The position numbers and the translations under genes were made by a program. Below are positions 45,101-53,506 of a stretch of 64,000 nt of DNA, piece after piece. Below the pieces are notes generated by a model. That model had not been told where the DNA came from. It did no database searches and saw only the letters and a list, made by a program, of their open reading frames with translations. Within the stretch, counting starts at the first letter, position 1. Each line of letters starts with the position of its first letter. The DNA comes from a bacterium (GTDB lineage Bacteria > Vulcanimicrobiota > Vulcanimicrobiia > Vulcanimicrobiales > Vulcanimicrobiaceae): positions 35,907-99,906 of the forward strand of contig JAJZED010000008.1 in assembly GCA_021805775.1 (NCBI GenBank). Direction: 5' to 3'.

Positions 45101-45425
45101 CGACGGCGGCGGTATCGAGGTTGGTGCCGTAATGGAAGGTGGCGCGGACCTGGCTCTGCCCCTGTTCGCTCGTCGAGTTAATCATCGAGATGCCGTTGAC
45201 GCGGCTGACGGCGTTTTCGATGGGGCGGGTGACGAGCGATTCGATTTGGTAGGGGCCGACGTTGGGGTAGTTGACGGTGACGGTGATCACCGGGGGCGAG
45301 AAGCTCGGCAGAAGAGCGACGGGGAGCCGCGGGATGGCGAAGACCCCCAAGACGACGAACGCTAAGGCGATCATCGAGACGGCGACGCGGCGGTTGACGG
45401 CGAAACGAGCTAAACCCACAGTCAA
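42198..45425 (-). CDS. RND-family efflux transporter (AcrB/HAE1-like)
   Basis: About 1075 residues. It shows the RND duplicated layout: TM1 (VAVSMIALAFVVLGVFAIP), the first porter domain, LGGLALAVGLIVDDAIVVIENIARHRA in TM4 with the two proton-relay Asp, and the matching C-terminal half with GVVLALLLTHRS, GIVVKNAILVVEFTNRLRSRG and GVLPLAIGIEQGSQTQAPLG-type ends. The frame is open to 45578, but the TTG at 45425 has GGGAGAGAGG upstream and yields the normal short N-terminus; a GTG six bases on is possible. No membrane-fusion partner is adjacent. Confidence 0.92.
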   Translation of the reverse strand: MTVGLARFAVNRRVAVSMIALAFVVLGVFAIPRLPVALLPSFSPPVITVTVNYPNVGPYQIESLVTRPIENAVSRVNGISMINSTSEQGQSQVRATFHYGTNLDTAAVDVQQQIDRIRNQLPNDPTLQQPQIFKFDANSLPVIRGYVTDPNYSLRDLGSLFTNQIADEFSAVNGVAQVSIGVDQQRAVMVEPDASLLAANGLSLDQLVSRIGQENVNLPAGIIRVGTNEYQVRTNALFKDAAQIGDIVVATKNGVPIYLRDVASVKDAIEEQRSFERLDGKPALGITINAQPDANIVATAAGIYGKIAQLEKRYPGMHIGIVFGQRTFILQAVNALEHTAIYGAILAVLVIFLFLHSWRSTLVVAISLPISVLGTLFGAYVFGYSLNVMTLGGLALAVGLIVDDAIVVIENIARHRAMGKDAKSASIDATGEILTAVIASSITVITVFVPLVLIPGLQGLIFTPFAVMVMLAVALSLLVAVTTVPMLSSLAGNEIAAGNGKLSRDPFKRFSARFEVQYARFERTYRSLLAHAVDRPRLVAGIALLLVIATIGVVKLGLIPTETFPPSNSRYVRFFLRTPNGTALAITNAEVQKIENAMLRDPRVQNVGIIVGTQGLFNALPVTNQATLSVTLKPNIVGNAAAAYVAQWQKKLENIPGLLSFGHTVDIVSNIISRGQSDLDIQIYGPSFTKLYSIAKDQVLPVVEKIRGISRPDLGITATQPELDVNIKRTTAARLGVSTADISQTIDTATAGSIASYLQIDGTQYPIVVQLPPTQRRSEAAIAMLGVPISTTSSALSQSVTPSAPLTQTTLPTMPLGELANLTFGVGPSEITRQNKQREMDVTATLLNAPLGQVVDEATAAMSRITLPPGYSWQFGQSVTDQANTFASLGLIVALAILLVYMLLAAQFESLLHPLVIMLSVPLASIGVVLALLLTHRSFGLTAFIGVLMLVGIVVKNAILVVEFTNRLRSRGLSARDAVLQAAPLRLRPIVMTTLATVGGMLPIAIGIEQGSQTQAPLGTVVIGGLLVSTTLSLLVIPTLYLWVATHVEPRMHRRSGGERIAPAGEATEVAGSSR

Positions 45426-45477
45426 CCAGTTTCGCCTCTCTCCCTGGATGGGCCCTGAGGGAAATCTCGCCGAGCCC

Positions 45478-45508
45478 TTGACGCTGGGAGGCTTTCGCGT
45501 GATAGACT
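45478..45508 (+). promoter_or_regulatory. Probable promoter of rpsF-ssb
   Basis: TTGACG (45478-45483) is followed by a 17-19 base spacer and GATAGA/TAGACT (45501-45508) as a partial -10 box. It lies about 115 bases upstream of the rpsF start, on the plus strand. It also overlaps the region upstream of the divergent RND gene. Confidence 0.5.
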
Positions 45509-45620
45509 CTTGGGGTTGTCCGGCGGTGCCATCAGGCGCCGTTCCACTGCTCGCCGCCTCGTTGCGGGGGGCCACCATACGACGGGCGCTCGCCTGCCGA
45601 GGTGTCCGAAGAAGGAAAAA

Positions 45621-45986
45621 ATGAACGACTACGAAGTGACTTACATCTTACGTCCCACCCTCGAAGAGGCCGACGTCGACGCGCGCGCGGAAGCGATCGC
45701 CGAGATCGTCAAGGGACAGGGCGGCGAGATCGTCGCAACCGAAAAGCTCGGGAAGAAGCGCCTCGCCTACGAGATCGACGATCTCCGCGAGGGCTCGTAC
45801 GTGACGATGCAGTTCCGCTCGAGCGCGGCTGCCTCGCACGAACTCGAGCGCCAACTCGGCCTTCATGAGGATGTGATGCGCGCGCTGGTGGTTCGTCTCG
45901 ATAAGCGTATGCTCGCGGCGATGGCCGCGATGGCTGCCCGCGCCGCCGCCCCCCAAACCACCGAATACCCGAGCGACCGCAACTAA
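45621..45986 (+). CDS. rpsF: Ribosomal protein bS6
   Basis: 121 residues. MNDYEVTYILRPTLEEAD is the classic bS6 opening, and KLGKKRLAYEIDDLREGSYVTMQF carries the RRLAYxI-like core. It binds the 30S platform. GAAGGA lies five bases before the ATG at 45621; the upstream open frame to 45510 is not conserved. Downstream is ssb, the usual order. Confidence 0.95.
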   Translation: MNDYEVTYILRPTLEEADVDARAEAIAEIVKGQGGEIVATEKLGKKRLAYEIDDLREGSYVTMQFRSSAAASHELERQLGLHEDVMRALVVRLDKRMLAAMAAMAARAAAPQTTEYPSDRN

Positions 45987-45997
45987 GCGTTTTCACC

Positions 45998-46015
45998 GTG
46001 CCAGGCACCTGGCAC
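45998..46015. other. Perfect inverted repeat between rpsF and ssb
   Basis: GTGCCAG-GCAC-CTGGCAC forms a seven-base-pair stem with a four-base loop, 12 bases after the rpsF stop. It may tune expression between the two genes by RNA processing or partial termination. Confidence 0.55.
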
Positions 46016-46086
46016 AGGAGCGCGAGAGAATCGCTCGTACACGTTGACTCGGGGCGCATGACGCTCCGAGCGAGGGGAGATGCATC

Positions 46087-46524
46087 ATGGCCGGTTCGTA
46101 CAATCGCGTTATTCTCGTCGGGAACCTGACCCGCGACCCCGAGCAGCGCGCGCTGCAGGGCGGCAAGAGCGTGACCAAATTTTCGTTGGCGGTGAATAAC
46201 CCGCGCAATAAAGAGGAAGTCACGTTCGTCGATATCGTCGCCTGGGATCGCTTGGGCGAGACCTGCAACACCTACCTCAAGAAGGGCAGCAACTGTCTGG
46301 TTGAGGGGCGACTCGTCGTGCGTTCGTACGACGATAAAGACGGCGTGAAACGGAAAGCCGTCGAGGTCGTGATCGATAACATGCAGATGCTTGGCTCGCG
46401 CCCGCAAGGCATGGGCGGCGATGATGCGCACGACGGCGGAGGTGGGTATTCGCGCCCGACTGCGAACGCTGCGCCCGCGAACAATTTCTCGCACGAGGAT
46501 CTCGACGACGAAATTCCGTTTTGA
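46087..46524 (+). CDS. ssb: Single-stranded DNA-binding protein
   Basis: 145 residues with the OB-fold markers YNRVILVGNLTRDPEQRAL, VTFVDIVAWDRLGETCNTYLKKGSNCLVEGRL and the flexible acidic tip DLDDEIPF, which recruits replication and repair partners. GAGGGGAG lies seven bases upstream of the ATG. It follows rpsF, but rpsR and rplI, which normally come next, are missing; instead a structured repeat and a restriction system follow. Confidence 0.96.
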   Translation: MAGSYNRVILVGNLTRDPEQRALQGGKSVTKFSLAVNNPRNKEEVTFVDIVAWDRLGETCNTYLKKGSNCLVEGRLVVRSYDDKDGVKRKAVEVVIDNMQMLGSRPQGMGGDDAHDGGGGYSRPTANAAPANNFSHEDLDDEIPF

Positions 46525-46526
46525 GT

Positions 46527-46597
46527 GGGCAGTAAGTTCGTTAAGTTAAGTTAGTCCACTGACGAACGAATAGTCCTTAGCATATAACGGATTGAGG
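46527..46597 (+). repeat. Left copy of conserved structured motif bounding the restriction island
   Basis: Two bases after the ssb stop starts a 44-base block (GGGCAGTA to GAACGAA, 46527-46570). It is followed by an 18-base variable spacer and the 9-mer GGATTGAGG (46589-46597). The block matches 56482-56525 at 40 of 44 positions; the differences fall in two 2-base patches. GTTAGT can pair with ACTGAC and TTCGTT with AACGAA, so it can form a stem. A terminator hairpin follows at once. Confidence 0.8.
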
Positions 46598-46601
46598 GCG
46601 G

Positions 46602-46641
46602 AAAGGGCTTGCGCTATGCGCGGGTCCTTTTTCTTTTTTCC
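46602..46641 (+). terminator. Rho-independent terminator of rpsF-ssb
   Basis: AAAGGGCTTGCGC at 46602-46614 pairs along 13 positions with 46618-46630 (G-U wobbles included) around a TAT loop and is followed by TTCTTTTTTCC. This is a strong intrinsic terminator and should end the rpsF-ssb transcript, so hsdM needs its own promoter. Confidence 0.85.
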
Positions 46642-46817
46642 TCACCCTCGTCGCCTTGTCGTCACTCGGACGATTTGCGGCGCGGCCGGCCCGGTCGCGG
46701 CTTCAGCGACTCATCGGGGCTTCGAGGGCAGTAATGGCCCCACGGATTATCGAAATCCGGTTCGGGCGCCTAGTGGGCTTCGTCGCCTTTCGTTTGGGTG
46801 GCGCACATAGGAGGACT

Positions 46818-48356
46818 ATGCTAACCGGTGAGATTCGTAGCCAAATCGATAGTATTTGGAACGATTTTTGGTCGGGCGGTGTATCCAACCCGCTCTCCGT
46901 TATCGAGCAGATCACTTATCTGCTTTTTATCAAGCGCCTTGACGAACTTCAAACCCTTGAAGAAAAAAAGGCGTTAGTTCTCAAGCGACCGCTCGAACGC
47001 CCAACCTTCCCCGAGGGAAACGATCCGGAGGGGCGCCCTTACCGTGACCTTCGCTGGTCTGTTTTCAAGTCGTTTGAGCCACGCGAGATGTTCGCGGTCG
47101 TCGACCGGCACGTTTTCCCATTTCTGCAGCGCCTCGGCGGTGAAGGTTCCGCGTTCGCGCAGCACATGAAAGATGCGCGGCTCGCGATCGCGACCCCGGC
47201 GCTCCTGTCGAAGGCGGTCGAGAAGCTTGACGCTGTCCCGATGGAAGACCGCGACACCAAAGGCGACGTCTACGAGTATATGCTCGGCAAAATCGCTAGC
47301 GCTGGACAGAACGGGCAATTTCGGACTCCGCGGCACATCATCGCCTTAATGGTTGAACTCGTTGCGCCGACGCCGACCGACATCATCTGCGACCCGGCCG
47401 CCGGGACGTGCGGCTTCCTCGTCGCCGCTTCAGAGTATTTGCGGCGCGAGTACCCCGAGGTGATGCAAGACCCGAAGCTTCGCCAGCACTTCCACGATGA
47501 AGCGTTCAACGGCTTCGATTTCGACGCCACGATGCTGCGGATCGGCGCGATGAACATGATGTTGCACGGCGTCGAGGGTGCCAATGTGGCGTATCGCGAT
47601 TCGCTCGCGGAGGATCACACGGCCGACTCAGGCCACTACAGCGTCATTCTCGCGAATCCGCCGTTCGCGGGATCGCTCGACTACGAGGCGACCGCTAAAG
47701 ACCTCCAGCAGATCGTCAAGACGAAAAAGACCGAACTTTTGTTTCTGGCGCTCTTCCTGCGACTGCTAAAGGTCGGCGGTAGGGCCGCGGTCATAGTCCC
47801 TGAAGGCGTGTTGTTCGGCTCCTCCAAAGCGCACAAAGAACTGCGCCGCATGCTCATCGAGGATCACAAACTCGACGCGGTGATCTCGCTCCCGAGCGGT
47901 GTCTTCCGGCCGTACGCCGGTGTCTCTACAGCAATTCTGGTTTTCACGAAGACTGGCGTCGGCGGGACGGACTTCGTTTGGTTCTACGATATCGAGGCCG
48001 ACGGCTGGTCCCTCGATGACAAACGCCAACCGTTGCTAAGCGACGACAAGCTCGGCCCACGTCCAGCCGCGGCGTTAAACGAGGGAGAACATGGGAAAAA
48101 CAACCTCCCCGACGTTGCAACGCGTTGGCGCGATCGTGCAACGTCGGAATGCGACAGGCCACGCACCGCTCAAAGCTTCTGCATGGACAAAGCCGCGATC
48201 GCGGCAAACAACTACGATCTCTCGATCAATCGCTACAAAGAATCTAGCCACGAGGAGATCGACCACGCGTCGCCCGCTGAGATCATCGTCGAACTACGTC
48301 GGCTAGAAAGCGAAATCAGCGAGAGCCTTTCCCGGCTCGAAGAGCATATCGCATGA
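46818..48356 (+). CDS. hsdM: Type I restriction-modification DNA methyltransferase subunit (HsdM)
   Basis: 512 residues. An N-terminal helical HsdM domain (SQIDSIWNDFWSGGVSNPLSVIEQITYLLFIKRLDE) precedes the Rossmann methylase core with GQFRTPRHII, the SAM-binding DPAAGTCGFL (residues 192-201) and the catalytic NPPF (280-283), typical of N6-adenine methylation. The third SAM-loop Gly is Cys (GTCGF instead of GTGGF), also seen in some HsdM. AGGAGG before the ATG at 46818 fixes the start over an upstream open frame. It overlaps hsdS by 4 bp. Confidence 0.95.
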   Translation: MLTGEIRSQIDSIWNDFWSGGVSNPLSVIEQITYLLFIKRLDELQTLEEKKALVLKRPLERPTFPEGNDPEGRPYRDLRWSVFKSFEPREMFAVVDRHVFPFLQRLGGEGSAFAQHMKDARLAIATPALLSKAVEKLDAVPMEDRDTKGDVYEYMLGKIASAGQNGQFRTPRHIIALMVELVAPTPTDIICDPAAGTCGFLVAASEYLRREYPEVMQDPKLRQHFHDEAFNGFDFDATMLRIGAMNMMLHGVEGANVAYRDSLAEDHTADSGHYSVILANPPFAGSLDYEATAKDLQQIVKTKKTELLFLALFLRLLKVGGRAAVIVPEGVLFGSSKAHKELRRMLIEDHKLDAVISLPSGVFRPYAGVSTAILVFTKTGVGGTDFVWFYDIEADGWSLDDKRQPLLSDDKLGPRPAAALNEGEHGKNNLPDVATRWRDRATSECDRPRTAQSFCMDKAAIAANNYDLSINRYKESSHEEIDHASPAEIIVELRRLESEISESLSRLEEHIA

Positions 48357-49585
48357 CAGCTACATTGCTGCCACTCGGATCAGTCGCTGATTTCATTCGT
48401 GGAATAACGTTCAGACCCGACGACTTAGTCCCACCTGATGCAGATGCGACGGTCGCATGTTTTCGGACCTCAAATGTCCAGGAGGATATTGAGCTCGAGG
48501 ACGTTTGGTATTTGCCGCGGTCATTTGCACGTCGACCCGACCTCTTTCTGCGCGAGGGCGATATACTTATATCAACCGCCAACAGCTGGAATCTCGTCGG
48601 CAAATGTGCCTGGGTTCCCAGTCTTCAATATGATGCCGTTCCTGGGGGGTTTATCGCCGCCATACGAACGGACGAGACTAAGGCAAGTCCACGCTATCTG
48701 TTCCACTGGCTAAGATTGCCGCAAACTCAGAATTCCTTGCGCAACTGTGCGAATAAAACGACGAACATTTCCAACTTGAGCATCGAACGCTGCCTCACGC
48801 TTAAGCTCCCGCTGCCCCCGCTAGATGAGCAGCACAGAATTGCCACAATCCTCGACCAGGTCGACGACCTCCGCCGCAAACGCCGCCTCGCCCTCGAAAA
48901 ACTCAACGCCCTTCCGCAAGCCATCTTCCAAGAAATGTTCGGGGACCTGTTCTTGCGAGGTAGTTTTTCTCGACTCGACTCTCTTATCGACGAGGACGAT
49001 CGAATCAATTACGGCGTAGTTCAGCCAGGTTCGGAAAGCCCCGAAGGCGTCCCGCTCGTGCGCGTGGCTAATATCGTTACGAACAATTTTAAGCTTGAGT
49101 CGTTAAAGCGAATATCAAGGGCGATTGAATCCAAGTATAAGCGATCTCGTCTTCGCGGCTCCGAAGTGCTAGTCGCCTGTGTTGGATCGATTGGTTCTGT
49201 TTCGCTTGTAACCCCTGATCTCGCAGGAATGAACATAGCGCGCGCGGTTGCCCGCGTTCCCGTCGATCCTAAGAAAGCGAATCGCATTTTTATCGCCGCA
49301 TTTCTAAGGCTTCCACAAACGCAGCGTTACTTCGTTAGCGAAACCAGAACGGTTGCGCAACCGACCCTGAATATCAAACAATTGGCCGAGACGCTGATTC
49401 TCGATGCGCCGCGTGATCTTCAGGACGTCTTTGCTCAGCGTCTCAGAGCAAGTGACACAATTATTGCTCACTGCGAGAATAGCCTGAATAAAATGGACGC
49501 TCTGTGCGCCTCGCTGCAACACCATGCGTTCGCAGGGACGTTGACGTCAGCCCCCATCGAAGCCACGCTTTCGGCGGTTCGATGA
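48353..49585 (+). CDS. hsdS: Type I restriction specificity subunit (HsdS)
   Basis: 410 residues with two target-recognition domains separated by the conserved helix region. The first runs about 1-150 (LLPLGSVADFIRG) and ends with LPLPPLDEQHRIATILDQVDDLRRKRRLALEKL, the typical coiled spacer. The second, from about 200, ends with the shorter helix SDTIIAHCENSLNKMDALCASLQHHAFAG. Each domain reads one half of a bipartite site. The recognition sequence cannot be deduced. Lower GC than the flanks fits a transferred gene. Confidence 0.93.
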   Translation: MTATLLPLGSVADFIRGITFRPDDLVPPDADATVACFRTSNVQEDIELEDVWYLPRSFARRPDLFLREGDILISTANSWNLVGKCAWVPSLQYDAVPGGFIAAIRTDETKASPRYLFHWLRLPQTQNSLRNCANKTTNISNLSIERCLTLKLPLPPLDEQHRIATILDQVDDLRRKRRLALEKLNALPQAIFQEMFGDLFLRGSFSRLDSLIDEDDRINYGVVQPGSESPEGVPLVRVANIVTNNFKLESLKRISRAIESKYKRSRLRGSEVLVACVGSIGSVSLVTPDLAGMNIARAVARVPVDPKKANRIFIAAFLRLPQTQRYFVSETRTVAQPTLNIKQLAETLILDAPRDLQDVFAQRLRASDTIIAHCENSLNKMDALCASLQHHAFAGTLTSAPIEATLSAVR

Positions 49586-49589
49586 TGTA

Positions 49590-52500
49590 ATGATTACCCA
49601 ATTCACCTTCCTCGCCGCCGACTTCCCGGACATCATTACGCATGCCGTGACGGCAGAACGCGCAGCGCGATCGGATCCGCGCGCGGCGTGCTTTTATGCG
49701 CGCCTAGCGCTCGAAGTCGCGGTGAACTGGATGTTTGCGAACGACGGCACCTTGAAATCGCCTTACGAGAACACGCTCGCAGCTCGTATTCACGAACCAA
49801 CATTCCGGAAGGTCGTCGGGCTGGGACGCTTCGCCAGCGCGAATATCATCCGCGACTTCGGTAATATCGCCGTTCACGGTACAAGGTCGGTGCAAGAGGG
49901 ACAGGCCGTCGCATCGGTCCGTGAACTCTTCAATTTTACGTATTGGCTCGCATGGACGTATGGGCGGAGCCAGCCGGATCCGAGTTTGGCGTTTTCACCG
50001 GCTGCCCTCCCGCAAACGGAGCAAGTCGCGAAAGCCACATTGGCACAACTTCAGGAGATCGCTAGGAACTTCGCGGCCGCCATGGAGGCGCTGGACGAGG
50101 CAAAGATGACGCGGCTCAAAAGCGAGGAGCACCGCGCGACGCTTGAAGCGGAACTCGCCGCGGCCCGGGCGGAGATTGCCGCCGTCAAGGCCGCCAATGC
50201 AGCCAAGGCGGACACCCACGACTACAACGAAGCGGAAACCCGCGACACCTTTATTGATACCTTGCTTCACGAAGCGGGCTGGCCGCTCGATAAAGAACAG
50301 GATCGGGAATTCCCCGTGACTGGAATGCCGAACGGGAGCGGAAATGGTTTCGTCGACTACGTTTTGTGGGGTGACGACGGAAAGCCGCTCGCTGTCGTCG
50401 AGGCCAAGCGGACGCGCAAAGATGCACGGGTTGGTCAGCAGCAGGCGAAGCTCTACGCCGACTGTCTCGAAGCGCAGTCCGGGCAGCGCCCGGTTATCTT
50501 CTACACGAACGGTTACGAACATTGGATGTGGGATGACCTGCGATCGCCACCCCGGGCGGTGGAAGGGTTTTACACGAGGGACGAGTTGCAGCTCATCGTT
50601 CAGCGCCGCCAGACTCGGCGTTCACCGTCGGCGCTCGATGTCGATGAGAAAATCGTCGAACGATATTACCAACATCGCGCGATCCGCAGAGTGGTGGAGA
50701 GCTTCGACCGCGACGGTTTGCGCAAGTCGTTGCTCGTCATGGCGACGGGGGCGGGCAAGACGCGCACGGCCGTAGCGTTGTGCGACCTCTTGTTGCGCGC
50801 GAACTGGATAAAACGCGTGCTTTTTCTTGCCGATCGCCGCGCGCTCGTCAAGCAGGCCGTCGCTGCTTTCAAACAGCATCTGCCGAGCGCGACGACCGTC
50901 AATTTCCTTACGGAGAAAAACGGAAATGGCCGGATATACGTATCGACCTACGCGACGATGATGGGCTTGATAGATGAAAAGGTCGACGGTCGCCGACCGT
51001 TCGGAGTCGGGCACTTCGATCTCGTGATTATCGACGAAGCCCATCGTTCCGTCTACCGCAAGTACGGCGCGATTTTTTCGTATTTCGATAGCTACCTTAT
51101 TGGCCTAACCGCAACGCCGAAGGACGAAGTTGACCGAGACACCTACCGGCTTTTTGATCTCCAGCGTGGCCTTCCAACGGATACCTACAGCCTCGATGAA
51201 GCCGTGAGCGATGGCTTCTTGGTTCCGGCGAACGCGGTCTCGGTACCGTTGAAGTTCATCCGTGACGGGATGACCTACGACGACCTGACCGAAGAAGAAA
51301 AAGAAGAGTGGGACGAGATCGATTGGGGTGAAGGAGGGCCGCCGCAATCCATCGACGCCGGAGCGCTAAACACTTGGCTCTTTAACATCGATACGGTGGA
51401 CAAAGTGCTCGAGTATCTGATGACGCACGGCATTAAAGTTGCTGCCGGCGATCGCCTTGGGAAAACGATCATTTTTGCGAAGAACCTCAATCACGCGAAG
51501 TTCATCGTTGAGCGCTTCGACAAAAACTACCCCAACCTCAAGGGCTCGTTCGCGCGTGTGATCGACACGACGAACTCGTATGTCGAGAATTTGATTGACG
51601 ATTTTTCGAATCCCGATAAGGCTCCGCATATCGCCGTATCGATTGATATGTTGGATACAGGTGTCGACATCCCTGAGATCGTCAACCTCGTTTTCTTCAA
51701 AGTCGTTCGGTCGAAGACGAAGTTTTGGCAGATGCTTGGGCGCGGGACGCGCCTTCGCCCTGATTTATTTGGTGCAGGGTTTCCAAAGCAGTTCTTCTAC
51801 GTCTTCGACTTCTGCATGAACTTTGAATTTTTCAATCAGAGTCCGAAGATTGCGGACGCGGCGATTGGCGAAACCCTCGCAAAACGGTTGTTCACTGCGC
51901 GTGTCGAGCTGATCGATAGCATCCGCACCGGAGGCTCGGAAGACGCTAAGCTCGACGCGCTCTCGAAGGCCACTGCGGATGGGCTTCGGTCCGAGATTTC
52001 AGCGATGACGGTCGACAATTTCCTCGTCCGCCCGAAGCGGCAGTTCGTCGAAAAGTATTCGCAACCGGCCGCTTGGGAGAATTGGGACCTGGCCACGCGC
52101 TCCGATCTGGTGAGCGAACTTGCCGGTTTGCCAACGACGTTGGCTGATGATGATGTCGATGCAAAGGAATTCGATCTCCTAATATTGCGAACGCAACTTG
52201 CCTTACTGCGATCGGAAAATCGGTTTCTGGAACTGCAGCGAAAGATCCGAGACCTTGCCGGCGCCTTAGAGGCAATTAGTAACATTCCGATGGTCGCGGC
52301 GGAGCTCGAGCTCATTCACGAGATTCAGACCGACGACTTTTGGCAAGACACCACCGCGCCAATGCTGGAACCGATTCGGCTTCGGCTGCGAAGTTTGATA
52401 AAGCTACTCGAATTCAAGAAGCGTGCACTTGTGGTGACAGATTTCACCGACGAGATCGGAATCGGAACCAAGTTTTCGTTCCTGGGCTCGCAGGTTGGTG

Positions 52501-52970
52501 CCGACATCGAACGGTTCCGCGCAAAAGCGCGGCAATTCTTCAAAGCTCACGCGGATCACATTGCGATCGCCAAGGTACGCCGTAACGAGCAGCTGACACC
52601 GTCCGACATCGCAGAGCTCGAACGCATGTTTAACGACGAAGGCCTTGGCGCTCGTGCCGAGATCGAGCGCATAAAGGCACAGGGCGGCCTCGGACTATTT
52701 ATCCGGTCGCTGGTTGGCATCGATCGGGAAGCGGCGAAGGCCGCTTTCGGCGGTTTCCTTGCCGGCCGGACATTGACGGCCAACCAGCTGGAGTTCGTGA
52801 ACATGCTCATCGAGCATCTTACCGCACGCGGGGTTGTCGACCCGGGTCTTTTATACGAATCGCCGTTCACGGACGTCGACCCGATGGGCGTCTCGGGCGT
52901 CTTTTCGGACGCCGACGCGTCGCAGATCGTCGACATTCTCGAAAAGGTCCGAAAGAATGCGGCGGCGTAG
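49590..52970 (+). CDS. hsdR: Type I restriction endonuclease subunit (HsdR) with N-terminal DUF4145-like domain
   Basis: 1126 residues. The first about 110 residues (ARLALEVAVNWMFAN, LGRFASANIIRDFGNIAVHG) look like a DUF4145 domain, followed by a coiled-coil. The PD-(D/E)xK nuclease region shows FVDYVLWGDDGKPLAVVEAKRTRKDA near residue 260. The SF2 translocase has Walker A MATGAGKT (about 384), DEAH (about 481) and LGRGTRLRPDLFG. The C-terminus matches the EcoEI R-type domain. It cuts unmethylated DNA after translocation, together with HsdM and HsdS. Confidence 0.94.
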   Translation: MITQFTFLAADFPDIITHAVTAERAARSDPRAACFYARLALEVAVNWMFANDGTLKSPYENTLAARIHEPTFRKVVGLGRFASANIIRDFGNIAVHGTRSVQEGQAVASVRELFNFTYWLAWTYGRSQPDPSLAFSPAALPQTEQVAKATLAQLQEIARNFAAAMEALDEAKMTRLKSEEHRATLEAELAAARAEIAAVKAANAAKADTHDYNEAETRDTFIDTLLHEAGWPLDKEQDREFPVTGMPNGSGNGFVDYVLWGDDGKPLAVVEAKRTRKDARVGQQQAKLYADCLEAQSGQRPVIFYTNGYEHWMWDDLRSPPRAVEGFYTRDELQLIVQRRQTRRSPSALDVDEKIVERYYQHRAIRRVVESFDRDGLRKSLLVMATGAGKTRTAVALCDLLLRANWIKRVLFLADRRALVKQAVAAFKQHLPSATTVNFLTEKNGNGRIYVSTYATMMGLIDEKVDGRRPFGVGHFDLVIIDEAHRSVYRKYGAIFSYFDSYLIGLTATPKDEVDRDTYRLFDLQRGLPTDTYSLDEAVSDGFLVPANAVSVPLKFIRDGMTYDDLTEEEKEEWDEIDWGEGGPPQSIDAGALNTWLFNIDTVDKVLEYLMTHGIKVAAGDRLGKTIIFAKNLNHAKFIVERFDKNYPNLKGSFARVIDTTNSYVENLIDDFSNPDKAPHIAVSIDMLDTGVDIPEIVNLVFFKVVRSKTKFWQMLGRGTRLRPDLFGAGFPKQFFYVFDFCMNFEFFNQSPKIADAAIGETLAKRLFTARVELIDSIRTGGSEDAKLDALSKATADGLRSEISAMTVDNFLVRPKRQFVEKYSQPAAWENWDLATRSDLVSELAGLPTTLADDDVDAKEFDLLILRTQLALLRSENRFLELQRKIRDLAGALEAISNIPMVAAELELIHEIQTDDFWQDTTAPMLEPIRLRLRSLIKLLEFKKRALVVTDFTDEIGIGTKFSFLGSQVGADIERFRAKARQFFKAHADHIAIAKVRRNEQLTPSDIAELERMFNDEGLGARAEIERIKAQGGLGLFIRSLVGIDREAAKAAFGGFLAGRTLTANQLEFVNMLIEHLTARGVVDPGLLYESPFTDVDPMGVSGVFSDADASQIVDILEKVRKNAAA

Positions 52971-53491
52971 CAGGGCAACGTGGTACGGCGAAACGGGAAT
53001 TTCCTTAACTCGTTTTTGTCTCCTATAGTCAGCGAAGCAAGCTAGCATCGGAGCGTCATATGCCTGCGAGAAACCACTTTTCGGTACTGGCTAATTTTGT
53101 TCAATGAGCGCTTGAAAAATATGTGTTAGAAATGCAACTGCTCGCCAGATGAGATGGCTCGAGGATCTCGAAATGCTCGCGGGTTCTTTGGTCCGATGGT
53201 TACGTGCCCCGAGGTGGGCCGTCCAATGTATTCCATCCGAGGGCTCATCAAGATATAGCTATCCGAGGATAGCAGAGATGCGGCAACGATCGGCGATGTG
53301 CGAGTAGTCGGTGGACGGGTAGCGTAATTTCGGGGCGTTGGCGACTTTTGCCGCAACAGCAGGGGCACGAGGGAGCGTCGTCCCAAGGTCACGAGCATAA
53401 GGTAGGCTGGTTGTAGCCGCTCGCCGCCGTAGAGACCTCGGGCACCAAGCAAGGAAGCAGCGTGGCTGTAGCAGGGGCGGTATAGTTTCGG
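52971..53491. other. Gene-free gap of about 520 bases
   Basis: Between hsdR and the three-gene operon I see no convincing gene. A 108-codon frame on the minus strand (53126-53452) has no ribosome-binding site and a composition rich in Ser, Arg and Pro. The stretch is less GC-rich than its surroundings and may be decayed or regulatory sequence. Confidence 0.5.
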
Positions 53492-53497
53492 TATAAT
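53492..53497 (+). promoter_or_regulatory. Consensus -10 box TATAAT just before the next gene
   Basis: A perfect TATAAT sits nine bases before the ATG at 53507, which would place the transcript start within a few bases of the ATG. A -35 box is not obvious (TGTAGC near 53467 is weak). No Shine-Dalgarno sequence precedes the ATG, so a leaderless message is likely. Confidence 0.55.
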
Positions 53498-53506
53498 AAG
53501 TCAGCC

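Noticed and set aside
46527-46590. Promoter for hsdM built from CTGACG and TATAAC in the left motif
   Set aside because: The boxes are weak, the right copy lacks the -10, and a strong terminator lies immediately downstream; the shared stem-forming sequence is a better reading.
53126-53452. A 108-codon minus-strand frame between hsdR and the accessory operon
   Set aside because: No ribosome-binding site, no recognisable motif and a random-looking composition.
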